Source of the DNA: Eudoraea chungangensis
GTDB taxonomy: Bacteria; Bacteroidota; Bacteroidia; Flavobacteriales; Flavobacteriaceae
Length of the DNA: 64,000 bases
Reading direction: 5' to 3'
Assembly (NCBI RefSeq): GCF_029360665.1
Contig: NZ_JARDUB010000001.1
Span: 434,001-498,000, forward strand
The notes under the pieces are model-generated. The model saw nothing but the letters and a program-made list of their open reading frames with translations, had not been told where the DNA came from and ran no database searches. Each line of letters begins with the position of its first letter. Position 1 is the first letter of the stretch. The position numbers and the translations under genes were made by a program. This document shows, piece by piece, positions 62,984-64,000 of this stretch.

Positions 62984-63952
62984 TCAGTTTTTACTTTTTT
63001 CAGGATTAAAGTGGTGGTCTACCCACTCTTTCCCCCAATTACTTAATTCATCTTTTGAATACAAATTTGGAAAAAACACAACATGCTGGAAACTTGGAGG
63101 TAAATATTCCTTCCAATTAGTTCCTCCGGTGGCCTCAATAGAAGTATTATCTTGGTTTAGATAGCGATGGGCAGATCCCAAATGCATCAAAGGCCAGTTT
63201 ATGTTTGCGTTTATATCCATAACTTTTAACGCATCAATAAGCGCTTTATTATGCCTGCTCTTTTCAGGCATATCTAAATACTTATGATATATTGTATTCT
63301 TTTCTAATTGTTTAGCCGTACGTATAAAACGCGGCGTATATCTATATTCAAATTGCTTTAATGTAAGCGTCTTTTCCCCAGTGCGTAAATCTGTAGCTCC
63401 CTTCTTCCAATAAATTTTTTCATAAAGAGTTTCAATACTATCATTTTCAGTATATTTTCCTTCCTCCGAAACATGCACAAGATTTTCCAGGGGGGTGGCG
63501 TATAGTTCTATCATCCTATATTGTGCAGATTGAAATCCGCTTGCTGGTAGAAGAGCCATGCGATACTGAAGGAACTGCTCTCTTTCCATTCCCCGTATCA
63601 TAATACTAAAAGAAGAAATTAATGCTTTGTAGTAATTATTTATTCGGTTTAGTTTTTCAATGAAAAAGCTTTCCTTTTGGGATTTATCATCTACTATCTG
63701 TTTCTCTTCATGCAGAATAAGCTTAAAATACAGTTCTGTAATTTGATGATACATGATGAAGATTTCTTCATCTGGAAAGTGGGTTCGAGGAACCTGCAGA
63801 CTTAGAAGAGTGTCTAAGTGGATATAGTCCCAGTACGTAAGATATCTTTGGTATAGCAAGCCGTCCAAATAGGAGCTAATATCTTGCCCTGAATCTTTGT
63901 ATTTTTCCTGAAGTTTTAAAATTTGGGATTCAATTCGACCCTTATCTTCCAT
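62984..63952 (-). CDS. Tryptophan 2,3-dioxygenase family protein
   Basis: A haem enzyme that opens the indole ring of L-tryptophan to N-formylkynurenine. The 322-residue protein carries YWDYIHLDTLLSLQ, FIMYHQITELYFKLILHE, LLPASGFQSAQYR (substrate Arg region), the axial haem His in GSAHRYL, and the GGTNW end of the TDO signature. It matches the Bacteroidota TDO branch. First gene of the run TDO-M23-pgi, with 2 bp to the next gene. Start ATG with no consensus -7 core in the last 48 bases of the window. Confidence 0.92.
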   Translation of the reverse strand: MEDKGRIESQILKLQEKYKDSGQDISSYLDGLLYQRYLTYWDYIHLDTLLSLQVPRTHFPDEEIFIMYHQITELYFKLILHEEKQIVDDKSQKESFFIEKLNRINNYYKALISSFSIMIRGMEREQFLQYRMALLPASGFQSAQYRMIELYATPLENLVHVSEEGKYTENDSIETLYEKIYWKKGATDLRTGEKTLTLKQFEYRYTPRFIRTAKQLEKNTIYHKYLDMPEKSRHNKALIDALKVMDINANINWPLMHLGSAHRYLNQDNTSIEATGGTNWKEYLPPSFQHVVFFPNLYSKDELSNWGKEWVDHHFNPEKSKN

Positions 63953-64000
63953 AGTACCCTTAATCCATTATGATCTGAAACTGGTGGGTTAGTCCGTTAA

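Overview
The window reads as a stretch of core chromosome from a member of the Flavobacteriaceae (Bacteroidota). The signs are gldD/gldE gliding genes, SusC-like and other TonB-dependent receptors, proteins of families largely seen in this phylum (DUF4270, DUF5689, DUF4199, GIN-domain DUF2807), very few purine-rich Shine-Dalgarno sites, and repeated promoter cores of the form TAnnTTTG, some with a TTG 19 bp upstream (the Bacteroidota sigma-ABfr type). Base composition is about 35-40% GC by eye. No rRNA, tRNA, CRISPR array, insertion sequence, prophage or integrase was seen. No gap between genes exceeds about 205 bases.

Layout. 1-13.6 kb: a partial phosphopantetheinyl transferase, ahcY, rpmA/rplU, a DUF4199 membrane protein, a paired M16 protease operon, a GIN-domain protein, a DMT exporter, a threonine dehydratase-like enzyme, then the minus-strand run mutY-ssb-gldE-gldD. 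13.7-19.6 kb: an HU protein, a 29-residue basic protein of the mS38 (AURKAIP1/COX24) type, RNase G with a hairpin-rich leader, a large glycosidase-like lipoprotein, recX and a fatty acid hydroxylase. 19.6-27.7 kb: a GNAT-like protein, a JmjC-like cupin, and a complete late biotin operon (bioF, DUF2007 protein, bioD, bioA, a ketoacyl synthase, bioB). 27.8-33.5 kb: atpD-atpC, a TonB-dependent receptor, and an AT-rich racemase-like gene without its catalytic cysteines. 33.6-43.1 kb: glmS, a DUF4270 lipoprotein with calcium-type repeats, a half-length glycogen synthase, and divergently panC-panD, a flippase-like membrane protein, a dead alpha/beta hydrolase and radA. 43.1-53.4 kb: an aldo-keto reductase, xth, a second TonB receptor, glyS, a coiled-coil protein, comF, a Big_5 lipoprotein, an omega-amidase-like enzyme and an ankyrin protein. 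53.6-58.9 kb: a DUF5689/lamin-tail lipoprotein, a TonB receptor and a secreted endonuclease/phosphatase-fold enzyme. 58.9-64 kb: a DUF1080 protein, a small membrane protein, and the tight operon tryptophan dioxygenase - M23 peptidase - pgi.

How the genes work together. Most of the window is housekeeping: methyl cycle, ribosome, ATP synthase, cofactor synthesis (biotin, pantothenate), DNA repair (mutY, ssb, recX, radA, xth) and hexose phosphate metabolism (glmS, pgi). The most system-like part is 53.6-58.9 kb, where a surface lipoprotein, an outer-membrane transporter and a secreted phosphoesterase-fold enzyme form a compact divergent locus that could capture extracellular nucleic acid or organophosphate. 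Other points of interest are the ketoacyl synthase and DUF2007 protein inside the biotin operon, several enzyme-fold proteins that have lost catalytic residues, and the structured leader of rng. I did not find a clear undescribed defence or mobile system.
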